Assembly (NCBI GenBank): GCA_963769255.1
Contig: CAVYKV010000001.1
Coordinates: 3,224,001-3,288,000 of the forward strand
Direction of reading: 5' to 3'
DNA: 64,000 nucleotides
Source of the DNA: JAKACA01 sp963769255
Lineage (GTDB): Bacteria; Actinomycetota; Acidimicrobiia; Acidimicrobiales; Bog-793
The notes under the pieces were generated by a model, which saw only the letters and a program-made list of their open reading frames with translations, made no database searches and was not told the DNA's origin. Shown piece after piece: positions 17,830 to 25,790 of this stretch (within the stretch, counting starts at the first letter, position 1; each line of letters begins with the position of its first letter). A program made the position numbers and the translations under genes.

Positions 17830-18204
17830 ATGCCGCGTTTTATGGGATTCGTGCGAATGGAGGAGGGCGTCGGGACGCCACCGCAGGCGCTGTTCGACGC
17901 GATGGACGAGTACATCAGCGAGCGGGCCGCCAAAGGCGTGTTCCTCGACGGGGGCGGTCTGTACGGGACTGAGGACGCCGTGAACTACGTCGTCCGCCAA
18001 GGCGAGGTCACCCGCGTCGACGGGCCGTACGCCGAGGCCAAGGAGGTCGTCGGCGGCTGGGCCATCATGGACTATCCCAGCCTCGAGGAGGCCGCGGCGG
18101 ACCAGCAGTCGTTCGCCGAGCTCCACGCGAAGTACTGGCCCGAGATCACCGTGATCTCCACCCTGCGCCAGATCTCGACCGGCCCCGAGGCGCCCGGCGA
18201 GTGA
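17830..18204 (+). CDS. YCII/DGPF-domain protein, partner of second ECF42 sigma factor
   Basis: A 124-residue protein. ATG at 17830 is chosen because AAGGAG lies nine bases upstream; GTG at 17821 would abut the ribosome site. The fold signature is FMGFVRMEEG, then LFDAMDEYISERAAKGVFLDGGGLYG, VTRVDGPYAEAKEVVGGWAIMDYP and a terminal ITVIST. It precedes the sigma gene on the same strand with a 77-base gap. This repeats the YCII-ECF42 pairing seen near 5 kb, but the two YCII proteins are clearly different in sequence, so this is not a recent duplication. Confidence 0.88.
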   Translation: MPRFMGFVRMEEGVGTPPQALFDAMDEYISERAAKGVFLDGGGLYGTEDAVNYVVRQGEVTRVDGPYAEAKEVVGGWAIMDYPSLEEAAADQQSFAELHAKYWPEITVISTLRQISTGPEAPGE

Positions 18205-18281
18205 CCCTGGACCTGCCGATCCTTCGCCGTCCGCGGCAAGGGTCGGCGGGTCCAGGCTGAAACCGGGCTCACTACGCTGGC

Positions 18282-19601
18282 GTGGTGCCGGCAGAGACCC
18301 GTCCCGGTGATCCGAACCAGGCCATCTACGCCGCCTGGCGGGCCGAGTCGGGCCGCCTCGTCGGTGCCCTCACCCGGATGACCCGCGATGTGAGCCTCGC
18401 CGAGGACTTGGCGCAGGACGCCCTCATCGCCGCGCTCGAGCAGTGGCCCGCCACCGGCGTCCCGGACAACCCGGTCGCGTGGCTGATGATCACCGCGAAG
18501 CGGCGCGCCATCGATCACTTCCGGCGTGCCGACAACCTCCGCCGCAAGGTCGCGGAGCTCAAACATGCCCGAGGGAGGGAGGAGGAGGCGATGCCCGACG
18601 TCGAGAGCCAGGTCGACTACATCGAGGACGACGTACTCCGGCTCATCTTCCTGTCCTGCCACCCGACTCTGACGCCCGAGTCCCGGGCCGCACTCACGCT
18701 GCGACTGGTGGGCGGCCTCTCCACCGCCGAGATCGCCCGGGGATTCCTTACCACCGAGTCCACGATGGGCCAACGGATCTCGCGAGCGAAGAAGACCCTG
18801 TCCGAGGCGCACGCCGAATTCGAGCTTCCCGCTGGGCCGGCGCGGACCAAGCGGCTCGACGACGTCATGGCGGTGATCTACCTGATCTTCAACGAGGGCT
18901 ACACCGCCACCGCCGGCGAGGAGTGGATGCGCCCCGACCTGGCGAACGAGGCGAGCCGGCTCGCGCGTATGCTGGCCGCTCTCGCTCCCGACGAGCCCGA
19001 GGTGCTCAGCCTGCAGGCGCTGCTCGAGATCCAAGGCTCGCGGATGCCGGCCCGGCTCGATGAGGAGGGAGCTCCGGTCCTGCTGGAGGCACAGGACCGG
19101 AACCTCTGGGATCAGCTACTGATCCGGCGTGGCATGGCCGCCCTGGAGAAGGCGGGACAGCTGGCTGCCCGCGGGACCCCGGTCGGGAGGTACTTCCTGC
19201 AGGCCTCGATCGCTGCGCAGCACGCCCGTGCCGTGCGCGCCGAGGACACGGACTGGTGCCGGATCGCGGAGTTGTACGACGTCCTGGCCCGCGCCGCGCC
19301 CGGCCCCATCGTCGAGGTGAACCGGGCGGTCGCGGACGGGCGGGCGTACGGCCCTGGCGCCGGGCTCGCCGTGCTGGAGGAGGTGGACGGCGACTCATTC
19401 GGCGACTCGCCGCTGGTTCTGAGCGTGCGCGGGGACCTGCTTGAGCGGGCCGGGCTGCATGCGCAGGCGCGCGAGGCGTTCACGAAGGCAGCCTCGCGTA
19501 CCGGGAACGCTGGAGAACGTACCGTCCTCCAGCGCCGAGCCGACTGGAACCGGCCGCGTGGGTCGGACTCAGATGAGCCGCCCCAGCCGACGAGAGTTTG
19601 A
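18282..19601 (+). CDS. RNA polymerase sigma factor, ECF42 group (second)
   Basis: A 439-residue protein. Region 2 is DVSLAEDLAQDALIAALEQW, then VAWLMITAKRRAIDHFRR. Region 4 is ALTLRLVGGLSTAEIARGFL, then MGQRISRAKKTL. The ECF42 C-terminal extension follows with YLIFNEGYTAT, VLLEAQDRNLWD and VNRAVADGRAYGPGAGLA. It is only moderately like the first ECF42 protein in the window. The start is GTG. Its promoter targets are unknown, and the YCII gene upstream is its likely sensor or cofactor. Confidence 0.93.
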   Translation: MVPAETRPGDPNQAIYAAWRAESGRLVGALTRMTRDVSLAEDLAQDALIAALEQWPATGVPDNPVAWLMITAKRRAIDHFRRADNLRRKVAELKHARGREEEAMPDVESQVDYIEDDVLRLIFLSCHPTLTPESRAALTLRLVGGLSTAEIARGFLTTESTMGQRISRAKKTLSEAHAEFELPAGPARTKRLDDVMAVIYLIFNEGYTATAGEEWMRPDLANEASRLARMLAALAPDEPEVLSLQALLEIQGSRMPARLDEEGAPVLLEAQDRNLWDQLLIRRGMAALEKAGQLAARGTPVGRYFLQASIAAQHARAVRAEDTDWCRIAELYDVLARAAPGPIVEVNRAVADGRAYGPGAGLAVLEEVDGDSFGDSPLVLSVRGDLLERAGLHAQAREAFTKAASRTGNAGERTVLQRRADWNRPRGSDSDEPPQPTRV

Positions 19602-19679
19602 TCAGATCAGCCTTCAAGTACGCGGGGCTGCTGCTTCCTCCGAGGAGAAGCACGGGAGCCTCTCTGTCAGCGAAACGAG

Positions 19680-19870
19680 CTCATGGTTCTACGAGCTCGG
19701 CAACCACCACTCGGCCAAGGTGTTCCAACAGCCCCACCTCAGCGTTCAACAACCTCGTCAAGTGCATCAACAGGATCGCCTTCGGGTTCCGCAACCTTCC
19801 TGAACCGACCGCACGCGGGCACTCCTCTACGCAGGCAAGCCGAACTGGCACATGCCTGGGCTCCATCGTG
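19680..19870 (+). pseudogene. ISL3-family transposase C-terminal relic
   Basis: Fragments of an ISL3-type transposase C-terminus appear in shifted frames: AFNNLVKCINRIAFGFRN in one frame, then RTRALLYAGKPNWHM in another after a frameshift near 19800. The family normally reads on through 'AYGFRNFENYRIRALL'. No N-terminal part, catalytic domain or inverted repeats remain. This is an old insertion scar between the second sigma factor and the nitroreductase gene. Confidence 0.6.
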
Positions 19871-19986
19871 ATCCACCAAATGGACGCGACCCCGCCGATC
19901 CAATGAGCGGGTTATGCACGAGACCTCGCAATCAACCGACGACCCCGGCGCACATAACCTCCGGGTGATGAGCGGCCCCGGAGCCG

Positions 19987-20523
19987 TCACACCACACCCG
20001 ACGCACGATCTCCCGCCGCCGCCCGGACCCAGCCGTCCCCCATCGCCGATGGCTGCTGGGCGGCGGGATGGCCGAGGCAGATGACCATCCGGGGTTCGAT
20101 CCCGTCCTCGAGGGCGAGCAGCCGCGCCACTGCCGCCCGGCTGAAGGAGGTGACCGGGCAGGACCCGAGGCCCAGCTCGTGAGCCACCAGCAGCACCGTG
20201 GCGGCCGCCGTCCCGACGTCCACATACAAGCCGGGAGCCCCGGGACGCATGCCGTAACCGGCCGCACGGTTCTCGTCGATGCAGATCACGACCGCCGCCT
20301 GCGGCCGGGGCAGCATGCCCGGAGCGACCGTCCGCAGCAGCCGCAGCATGCGGGGTTCGGTCACGGCCATCACGGGCTGAAGCCGCCGGTTCCCGGCGTT
20401 CGGGGCATAGCGGGCCGAGCGGACGACGAGCTCCAGATGGCGAGGTTCCACCGGACGGCCGTCCATCTGCCTGGTGACTCGGCGGGTCCGAACGGCCTCG
20501 TAGACGGCACCGGCGTCAGCCAT
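19987..20523 (-). CDS. Nitroreductase-family FMN oxidoreductase
   Basis: A 178-residue protein. VYEAVRTRRVTRQM at the start is the FMN phosphate-binding RxxR motif. SARYAPNAGNRRLQP follows near residue 38, and the central LYVDVGTAAATVLLVAHELGLGSCPV is the nitroreductase helix. It is a little shorter than typical family members. It would reduce nitro-aromatics, quinones or an unknown substrate with NAD(P)H. The ATG overlaps the end of the upstream DUF6092 gene by eight bases (ATGGCTGA), so the pair is translationally coupled. Confidence 0.85.
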   Translation of the reverse strand: MADAGAVYEAVRTRRVTRQMDGRPVEPRHLELVVRSARYAPNAGNRRLQPVMAVTEPRMLRLLRTVAPGMLPRPQAAVVICIDENRAAGYGMRPGAPGLYVDVGTAAATVLLVAHELGLGSCPVTSFSRAAVARLLALEDGIEPRMVICLGHPAAQQPSAMGDGWVRAAAGDRASGVV

Positions 20524-20908
20524 CGTCGATGTTCCCATCTGACAGAGCGAGGAGGCAGTCCGCCACGGCGACGCAGATGCGGTCGAGCCGGGCGGCGTAG
20601 GCCTCGGGGTCGGCAGTCGGGGTCGCCGTGGGAGGCAATGCATCGAGGGCTGCGATCAGCGTGCGCAGCGGAGGGGAGGTGGCGTCGCCCAGATGCTCTG
20701 CCAAGCGACGGGCTCCTCCGAGGAGCCGCAGGGGTGCGTACTCGGCCGCCTCGTCGAGCTGCGTACGGGCAGCGGTGATCAGATAGGCGAGCACCTCGAC
20801 GGCCGCCTGTTCGGAGAGCAGCCTGCCATCGCCTTGCCTCCCGTCAGCCGGCAACGGTCCCCTCCTCCTCGAGCGGCGTTCGAAGATCGGCATGAGGACT
20901 GCGTCCAT
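20516..20908 (-). CDS. DUF6092-family protein
   Basis: 130 residues as listed. The conserved part begins near residue 30: LLSEQAAVEVLAYLITAARTQLDEAAEYAPLRLL, which matches a small helical family of unknown function common in actinobacteria, often beside nitroreductases. The first ~28 residues (basic, RRSRRRG) are not conserved, so a later start is possible. It is coupled to the nitroreductase gene downstream. The function is unknown. Confidence 0.62.
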   Translation of the reverse strand: MDAVLMPIFERRSRRRGPLPADGRQGDGRLLSEQAAVEVLAYLITAARTQLDEAAEYAPLRLLGGARRLAEHLGDATSPPLRTLIAALDALPPTATPTADPEAYAARLDRICVAVADCLLALSDGNIDDG

Positions 20909-21057
20909 CGGAATTGACGTTCTGCATGCCCGACCGACCGTACCAGGACGGCGGGACGACGGCGAGAGAGGTCCGTTTCCGCAAGGAGATCCGACGACGC
21001 GTACGTTGAGAGCGAAAGAAGGTGGCGAAGGCTGGTTGGTGGATGCTCAGCCGGAGC
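20909..21057. other. Gene-free stretch upstream of DUF6092
   Basis: About 150 bases with no convincing gene, leading into the repeat block at 21058. Together with that block and the following stretch to 21394 it forms ~485 bases without a gene. Confidence 0.4.
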
Positions 21058-21157
21058 GAAGTGTGAGGTATCGGAACTGGTGTCGCCGAGGTGCAGGAGC
21101 AGTGTCGCCCAGGTACCGGAACCGCGCCGGAGAGTGTCGTCGAGGTGCCGGAGCCAC
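21058..21157. repeat. Solo IS21-family terminal repeat block (relic)
   Basis: Four ~21-base copies of a GTGTCGnCnAGGTnCnGGAnC unit start at 21058, 21080, 21102 and 21134, that is, spacings of 22, 22 and 32. The intact IS21 element A at 43.6 kb has four terminal repeats spaced 23, 23 and 32 with the odd-spaced copy at the tip, so this block has the same design. The tip would be near 21157, reading TGGCTCCGG inward. No istA or istB accompanies it. The sequence of the unit differs from both complete IS21 elements in the window, so it would come from a third type. Confidence 0.55.
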
Positions 21158-21394
21158 GGGGTCGACTATGAGCCGGAGTCGCACACGAGAATGACCAGGT
21201 CACTCGGCAATTGCGGGATGGCGCTGTGGGATTCCGCCTGAGTGGCAGTCGGCTGACGCGGCTGGAAGCACCCCTTCTGACCAGGCACTTGCGTGTTCGT
21301 TCTACTGCTCTTCAAGCCTTGCCGTTGAGGATCGTCCTCACCTGCCGGTGTCGATCATGGCGAGCACTCGCCAGACGTGGGCTGGTTCCGAGAA

Positions 21395-21757
21395 TCAGTC
21401 GCTTGGGACGCCCCGGCTCACGACGAAGGCGACGACTTGGGTCTGGCGCCGGGGGTCGAATCCGATCAGACGCACATGGTGGGTCGGGTTGGCGTGGATA
21501 CACGCCTCGACCTCGCTCCGTATCACCTCGGGGTCGCGCTCGCCGAAGAGTGGAAGCTTCCACATGTACCAGTACCGAGAAGTGGCCCGATTCGGTTCGA
21601 CATGCTCGATCATTGGCGTCAGGTCCTTACCGACCAGGTATTCGATCTGCGTTTCGACGGCCGACGTGTCGAAGCGAGGAAGATACGAGAAGGTCCCCAG
21701 CCGCTTCGAGGCCGCGTCGCCCAGCCGCGAGGGGTAGTCGCGGATGTTCATCTCCAT
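21395..21757 (-). CDS. cbbS: RuBisCO small subunit, form I
   Basis: A 120-residue protein. The small-subunit pattern is clear: LGTFSYLPRFD, IEYLVGKDLTPMIEHVE, SRYWYMWKLPLFGERD near residue 62, and HHVRLIGFDPRRQTQVVAFVV near the end. Eight copies cap the L8S8 enzyme. The ATG at 21757 follows GAGAGGAG. It lies 20 bases downstream of cbbL and is the last gene of the cbb operon. A broken copy of this gene lies at 25.5 kb. Confidence 0.96.
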   Translation of the reverse strand: MEMNIRDYPSRLGDAASKRLGTFSYLPRFDTSAVETQIEYLVGKDLTPMIEHVEPNRATSRYWYMWKLPLFGERDPEVIRSEVEACIHANPTHHVRLIGFDPRRQTQVVAFVVSRGVPSD

Positions 21758-21777
21758 CGCTCCTCTCTCTGGTGTGG

Positions 21778-23193
21778 TCACTTGGTCGTCTCGTCGAGCT
21801 TGTCGACCACGTCGAACTCGAATCGGATCTCCCGCCACGTCTCGAGGGCGGCCGCCAGCTCCGGGCTGGACTTGGCGGCGCGGGTGAGGATCTCCGCACC
21901 CTCGCGCTCGACCTCCCGACCCTCGTTGCGGGCCTCGACACAGGCCTCGAGCGCGACCCGGTTGGCCGTCGCGCCGGCGGCGTTGCCCCAGGGATGCCCG
22001 ATCGTGCCCCCACCGAACTGGAAGACGGAGTCGTCTCCGAAGATGGACACCAGCGCAGGCACGTGCCACACGTGGATGCCGCCCGAGGCAACCGGGAACA
22101 GTCCGGGCATGTGGCCGAAGTCCTGGTCGAAGAAGATGCCCCGCGTCCGATCCTCGGGGACGTAGCGCTCGCGCATGAGATCGATCCAACCCAGCGTCGC
22201 CTGGCGGTCCCCCTCGAGCTTGCCAACGACCGTCCCGGAGTGGAGATGGTCGCCTCCCGAGAGCCGCAGGCACTTGACCAGCACCCGGAAGTGGACACCG
22301 TGGTACGGATTCCGGTCGATCACCGCGTGCATCGCCCGGTGGACGTGCAGGAGCATCCCGTTGCGCCGGCACCAGTTGGCGAGTGACGTGTGCGCAGTGA
22401 ATCCGGCGGTCAAGAAGTCGTGCATGATGATCGGCATGCCGAGCGCCTTGGCGAACTCGGCCCGCTCGAACATGTCCTCCACCGTGGGGGCAGTCACGTT
22501 GAGGTAATGGCCCTTGCGCTCGCCGGTCTCGTCCTGGGCCAGCTTCACGGCCTCGGCCACGTTCTCGAAGCGGTCACGCCAGCGCATGAACGGCTGGGAG
22601 TTGACGTTCTCGTCGTCCTTGGTGAAGTCGAGGCCGCCCCGCAGGCACTCGTAGACCGCCCGGCCGTAGTTCTTCCCCGAAAGGCCGAGCTTCGGCTTGA
22701 TCGTGCACCCGAGCAGGGGACGTCCGTACTTGTCCATCTTGTCGCGCTCCACGATGATCCCGTTGGGCGGTCCGCCACAGGTCATCACGTAGTGCAACGG
22801 GAATCTCACGTCCTCGAGTCGAAGGGCCCGGATCGCCTTGAAGCCGAACACGTTGCCCACGAGCGACGTGAGCACGTTGACGATGCTGCCCTCCTCGAAA
22901 AGATCGATCGGGTAGGCGACGAAGGCGTAGAAACACTTCGGGTCCCCGGGCACGTCCTCCACTCCATAAGCCCGGCCCTTGTAATGGTCGAGATCGGTGA
23001 GGAGATCGGTCCATACGGTGGTCCACGTACCCGTCGAACTCTCCGCCGCCACTGCCGCCGCCGCCTCTTCGCGGGGTACGCCGTCCTGGGGTGTGATCTT
23101 GAAACAGGCCAGGAGATCGGAGTCGGCCGGCGTGTAGGCGGGGTCCCAGTAGGTCTGGCGGTAGTCCTTCACACCGGCGTCGTAGGTGGTCAT
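21778..23193 (-). CDS. cbbL: RuBisCO large subunit, form I green-type
   Basis: A 471-residue protein and the expected length. Key sites are intact: TGTWTTVWTDLLT near residue 55, the catalytic Lys in GCTIKPKLGLSGKNYGRA, the carbamylated Lys in GGLDFTKDDENVNSQP, HRAMHAVI, loop 6 in SGTVVGKLEGDR, and GGGTIGHPWGNAAGA. The N-terminal TTVWTDLLT and the EDVPGD segment are those of the green (IA/IB) branch, not the red branch. It fixes CO2 onto ribulose-1,5-bisphosphate. The gene is 39 bases downstream of prk. No activase gene (cbbX, cbbQ or cbbO) is in the operon. Confidence 0.97.
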   Translation of the reverse strand: MTTYDAGVKDYRQTYWDPAYTPADSDLLACFKITPQDGVPREEAAAAVAAESSTGTWTTVWTDLLTDLDHYKGRAYGVEDVPGDPKCFYAFVAYPIDLFEEGSIVNVLTSLVGNVFGFKAIRALRLEDVRFPLHYVMTCGGPPNGIIVERDKMDKYGRPLLGCTIKPKLGLSGKNYGRAVYECLRGGLDFTKDDENVNSQPFMRWRDRFENVAEAVKLAQDETGERKGHYLNVTAPTVEDMFERAEFAKALGMPIIMHDFLTAGFTAHTSLANWCRRNGMLLHVHRAMHAVIDRNPYHGVHFRVLVKCLRLSGGDHLHSGTVVGKLEGDRQATLGWIDLMRERYVPEDRTRGIFFDQDFGHMPGLFPVASGGIHVWHVPALVSIFGDDSVFQFGGGTIGHPWGNAAGATANRVALEACVEARNEGREVEREGAEILTRAAKSSPELAAALETWREIRFEFDVVDKLDETTK

Positions 23194-23232
23194 GCTCGTT
23201 TCTCCAGTCAGTCGGGAGCGACGATCGCCACG

Positions 23233-24108
23233 TCAGGCGACACGCCGCTTGCGTTCGATGAGGCGACGGATCATGGGGGTGAGGATGAGCTGCATGGCGA
23301 GGTCGAGTTTGCCTCCCGGGATGGCGATGGAGTTCGCCCTCGTCATGAAGCTGTCGTGGATCATTGACACGAGATAGGGGAAGTCGATGCCATGCGGGTC
23401 GCGGAAGCGGATCACCACGAGCGATTCGTCGGCCGTGGGGATGTAGCGCGCGACGAACGGGTTGGAGGTGTCGACGATCGGCACTCGTTGAAAATTGATG
23501 TCCGTCGAGGTGAACTGCGGGCACAGGTACCGGACGTAATCGGGCATGCGTCGCAAGATGGTGGCCGTGACGGCCTCGAGCGAGTGGCCACGCGTCGAGC
23601 GGTCGCGTTCGATCTTCTGGATCCACTCGAGGTTCACGACCGGGACGACACCGATCTTGAGGTCCACATGCTGGGCGACGTCGGCCGTGTCGGTGACCAC
23701 GGCGCCGTGCAGGCCCTCATAGAACAGCACATCGGAGCCCGGCTCGAACTCCTCCCACGCGCTGAACGTGCCCGGGGGGGAGCCGTAGCTCTCGGCCTCG
23801 GCTTCGTCATGCACGTAGTGTCGAGTGCGGCCCGTGCCGCGCTCACCGTACTCGGCGAACACGGCGGCGAGCTCGTCGAACAGGTTTGCCTCGGGGCCGA
23901 AGTGACTGAAATGGTGGTTTCCCGCCGCCTCGGCGGCTGCCATCGTCGCCACCATCTCGTCCCGGTCGTAGCGGTGGAAGGCGTCACCGTCGATGGAGGC
24001 CCCGCGAATTCCTTCCCGACGGAAGATCTGCTCAAAGGTGTGCTTGACGGTCGTCGTCCCGGCACCCGAGGAGCCGGTCACCGAGATGATGGGATGGAGG
24101 GCGGACAT
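23233..24108 (-). CDS. prk: Phosphoribulokinase
   Basis: A 291-residue protein of the bacterial (proteobacterial-size) class. The P-loop is ISVTGSSGAGTTTV near the start. SIDGDAFHRYDRDEM and HFGPEANLFDEL (substrate-binding His/Asp), FYEGLHGAV (Walker B-like Glu), and RDRSTRGHSLEAVTATILRRMPDYV follow. It makes ribulose-1,5-bisphosphate from ribulose-5-phosphate for RuBisCO. ATG at 24108 follows GAGGAGA; a longer frame upstream overlaps the FBPase gene and is not used. It lies seven bases after cbbF. Confidence 0.96.
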   Translation of the reverse strand: MSALHPIISVTGSSGAGTTTVKHTFEQIFRREGIRGASIDGDAFHRYDRDEMVATMAAAEAAGNHHFSHFGPEANLFDELAAVFAEYGERGTGRTRHYVHDEAEAESYGSPPGTFSAWEEFEPGSDVLFYEGLHGAVVTDTADVAQHVDLKIGVVPVVNLEWIQKIERDRSTRGHSLEAVTATILRRMPDYVRYLCPQFTSTDINFQRVPIVDTSNPFVARYIPTADESLVVIRFRDPHGIDFPYLVSMIHDSFMTRANSIAIPGGKLDLAMQLILTPMIRRLIERKRRVA

Positions 24109-24115
24109 ATCTCCT

Positions 24116-25162
24116 CTACTCCCTGAACAGGCCGCGAGTGGCGAACAAGGGAGCACGCTCGGCGTCGTAGGCCTCGTCGAGGTAGCGACCGACCCGAGCC
24201 ACCTTGTCGACCGACCCGAACACGAAGGGGGTGCGTTCATGGAGGTCGTCGGCCGACTTGGTCAGGATGCGGTCCCGGCCGTCGGTCGCCGCCCCGCCGG
24301 CCTCCTCGACCAACATCGCGATCGGATGTGCCTCATAGACCAGTCGTAGCGACCCTGAGCGGTGCTTTGGACGCCGATCGGCCGGGTACAGATAGACGCC
24401 ACCGCGGATCAGGATCCGCAGGGCCTCGATGACGAGGGCGCCATACCACCGCGTGCTGAAATCCAGGCCCCGCAAACCCTCGGCGCCGGCCTGCAGGTCT
24501 GCGACGTAGGAGCGGAACCCGGGTAGCCAGTGCCGGGCATTTGAGGCGTTGACCGCGTATTCGGGAGTACCGGTGGGGATCCGGATTCCCGGCGTTGACC
24601 GGACGAACACCCCGTCGTCGGGTGACAGGACGTAGAGATCCGTGCCCGAGCCGGTTGTCAGCGCAAGAATCGTCGCCGGGCCGTACAGGACGAACCCGGC
24701 TGCCAGTTGCTCGACCCCGGGTCGCAAGAAGACGCTCTCGGGTGCCTCACCGGTGTTGGGTCGGATCGAGAAGATGAGGCCGACCGGGCCGTTGATGGCG
24801 AGATTCCCGGAGCCGTCGAGCGGGTCCACTGCGACGACCAGCGGCGCGCCCGGCACCAGCACGGCGGGCACCTCCTCCTCCTCGGAGGCGAGGGCGGCGA
24901 CCGGGGCGGCGCCGAGTGATTCGAGGACGAGCCGGTGGGCGAACAGGTCCATCTTCTTCTGGGGGTCGCCACTGGCATTGTTGCCCACCACATCGTCGAG
25001 GCCGCCCACGAGGGGCGCAACCGCGAGTTCGCGACCGATGCGCACGCCGGCGCCGGTGAGGGAGACGACGGCGGCCGCTACGGCTTGACGCTGAGCGGCG
25101 CCATCGGACCAGGCGGCCAGCACGCCGTGGAGCTGCTCGTCGCATCCTGGGATCTCGGCCAT
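24116..25162 (-). CDS. cbbF: Fructose-1,6-bisphosphatase, class I
   Basis: A 348-residue protein. The metal-binding site is VVAVDPLDGSGNLAIN near residue 112, with the upstream acidic run SEEEE. The C-terminal LRLVYEAHPIAMLVEEAGGAA and DLHERTPFVFGS complete the class I signature. It supplies fructose-6-phosphate in the Calvin cycle and possibly acts on sedoheptulose bisphosphate as well. ATG at 25162 follows AGAGGA; an upstream GTG 12 codons earlier is possible. It is the first gene of the cbb operon, so the promoter lies upstream of 25162. Confidence 0.95.
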   Translation of the reverse strand: MAEIPGCDEQLHGVLAAWSDGAAQRQAVAAAVVSLTGAGVRIGRELAVAPLVGGLDDVVGNNASGDPQKKMDLFAHRLVLESLGAAPVAALASEEEEVPAVLVPGAPLVVAVDPLDGSGNLAINGPVGLIFSIRPNTGEAPESVFLRPGVEQLAAGFVLYGPATILALTTGSGTDLYVLSPDDGVFVRSTPGIRIPTGTPEYAVNASNARHWLPGFRSYVADLQAGAEGLRGLDFSTRWYGALVIEALRILIRGGVYLYPADRRPKHRSGSLRLVYEAHPIAMLVEEAGGAATDGRDRILTKSADDLHERTPFVFGSVDKVARVGRYLDEAYDAERAPLFATRGLFRE

Positions 25163-25386
25163 TGGGTTCCTCTGGCTCACGTCTCGGCGTTCCACCACTC
25201 CATACCGGACATGGTGACGAGCCTCCGGGCCTTCCCGATAGGGCCTTTGGTCACGAGGGGTCGGTCGGGAAGCGACATGCTCGAAGTCCCTGCCTCAGAG
25301 AACCGCGGCGCGCATTGGCCGGATCCGCTTTGGCCGTCGGCGCGACTTCGGGTGAGCGACGATTTTCGCCTCGTTCAGCGGCGACG
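25163..25386 (-). other. Upstream region of cbb operon
   Basis: About 220 bases between the cbbF start and a decayed cbb copy. It must hold the operon promoter. I see no convincing -35/-10 pair or LysR-type (CbbR) T-N11-A site that I would commit to, and no cbbR gene is adjacent. Confidence 0.4.
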
Positions 25387-25786
25387 GCTCTTCAACCTGC
25401 ATATTGAGGGCGTCCTCGGCCTCACCTGCCGGTGTCGATGACTGTGAGCACCCGCCAGAAGCGGGGCACGGTTCCGAGAGTCAGTCGCTTGGCACGCCCC
25501 GGCTGACGACGAAGGCGACCACCTGGGTCTGGCGCCGAGGGTCGAAGCCGATCAGACGGCCGACGTGTCGAAGCGAAGAAGATAAGCGAAGGTCCCGAGC
25601 CGCTTCGACGCCGCGTCGCCGATCCGGGACGGGTCATGGCGGATCTTCGTCGCCATGGCTCCTCGCTCTCGTGTGGTCACTTGGTCGTCTCGTCGAGCTT
25701 GTCGACCACGTCGAACTCGAATCGGATCTCCCGCCACGCCTCGAGGACGGCCGCCGGCTCCGGGCTGGACTTGGCGGCGCGGGTCG
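25387..25786 (-). pseudogene. Decayed copy of cbbL 3' end plus cbbS with internal deletion
   Basis: This stretch matches 21305-21889 base for base over long runs: the last ~36 codons of cbbL, the cbbL-cbbS spacer with its ATG and ribosome site, the first ~30 codons of cbbS, then a jump to the last ~25 codons of cbbS and ~80 bases beyond its stop. The missing 187 bases of cbbS (21469-21655) lie between two GACG tetramers, one of which remains at the junction (near 25558), so the deletion used microhomology and shifts the frame. It lies upstream of cbbF in the same orientation, as expected if the whole operon was once in tandem and most of one copy was lost. Confidence 0.88.
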
Positions 25787-25790
25787 GTGT

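Noticed and set aside
20892..21194. Small plus-strand gene over the repeat block near 21.1 kb
   Set aside because: Its codons are made by the repeat units and show no family match; it is better explained as an IS end.
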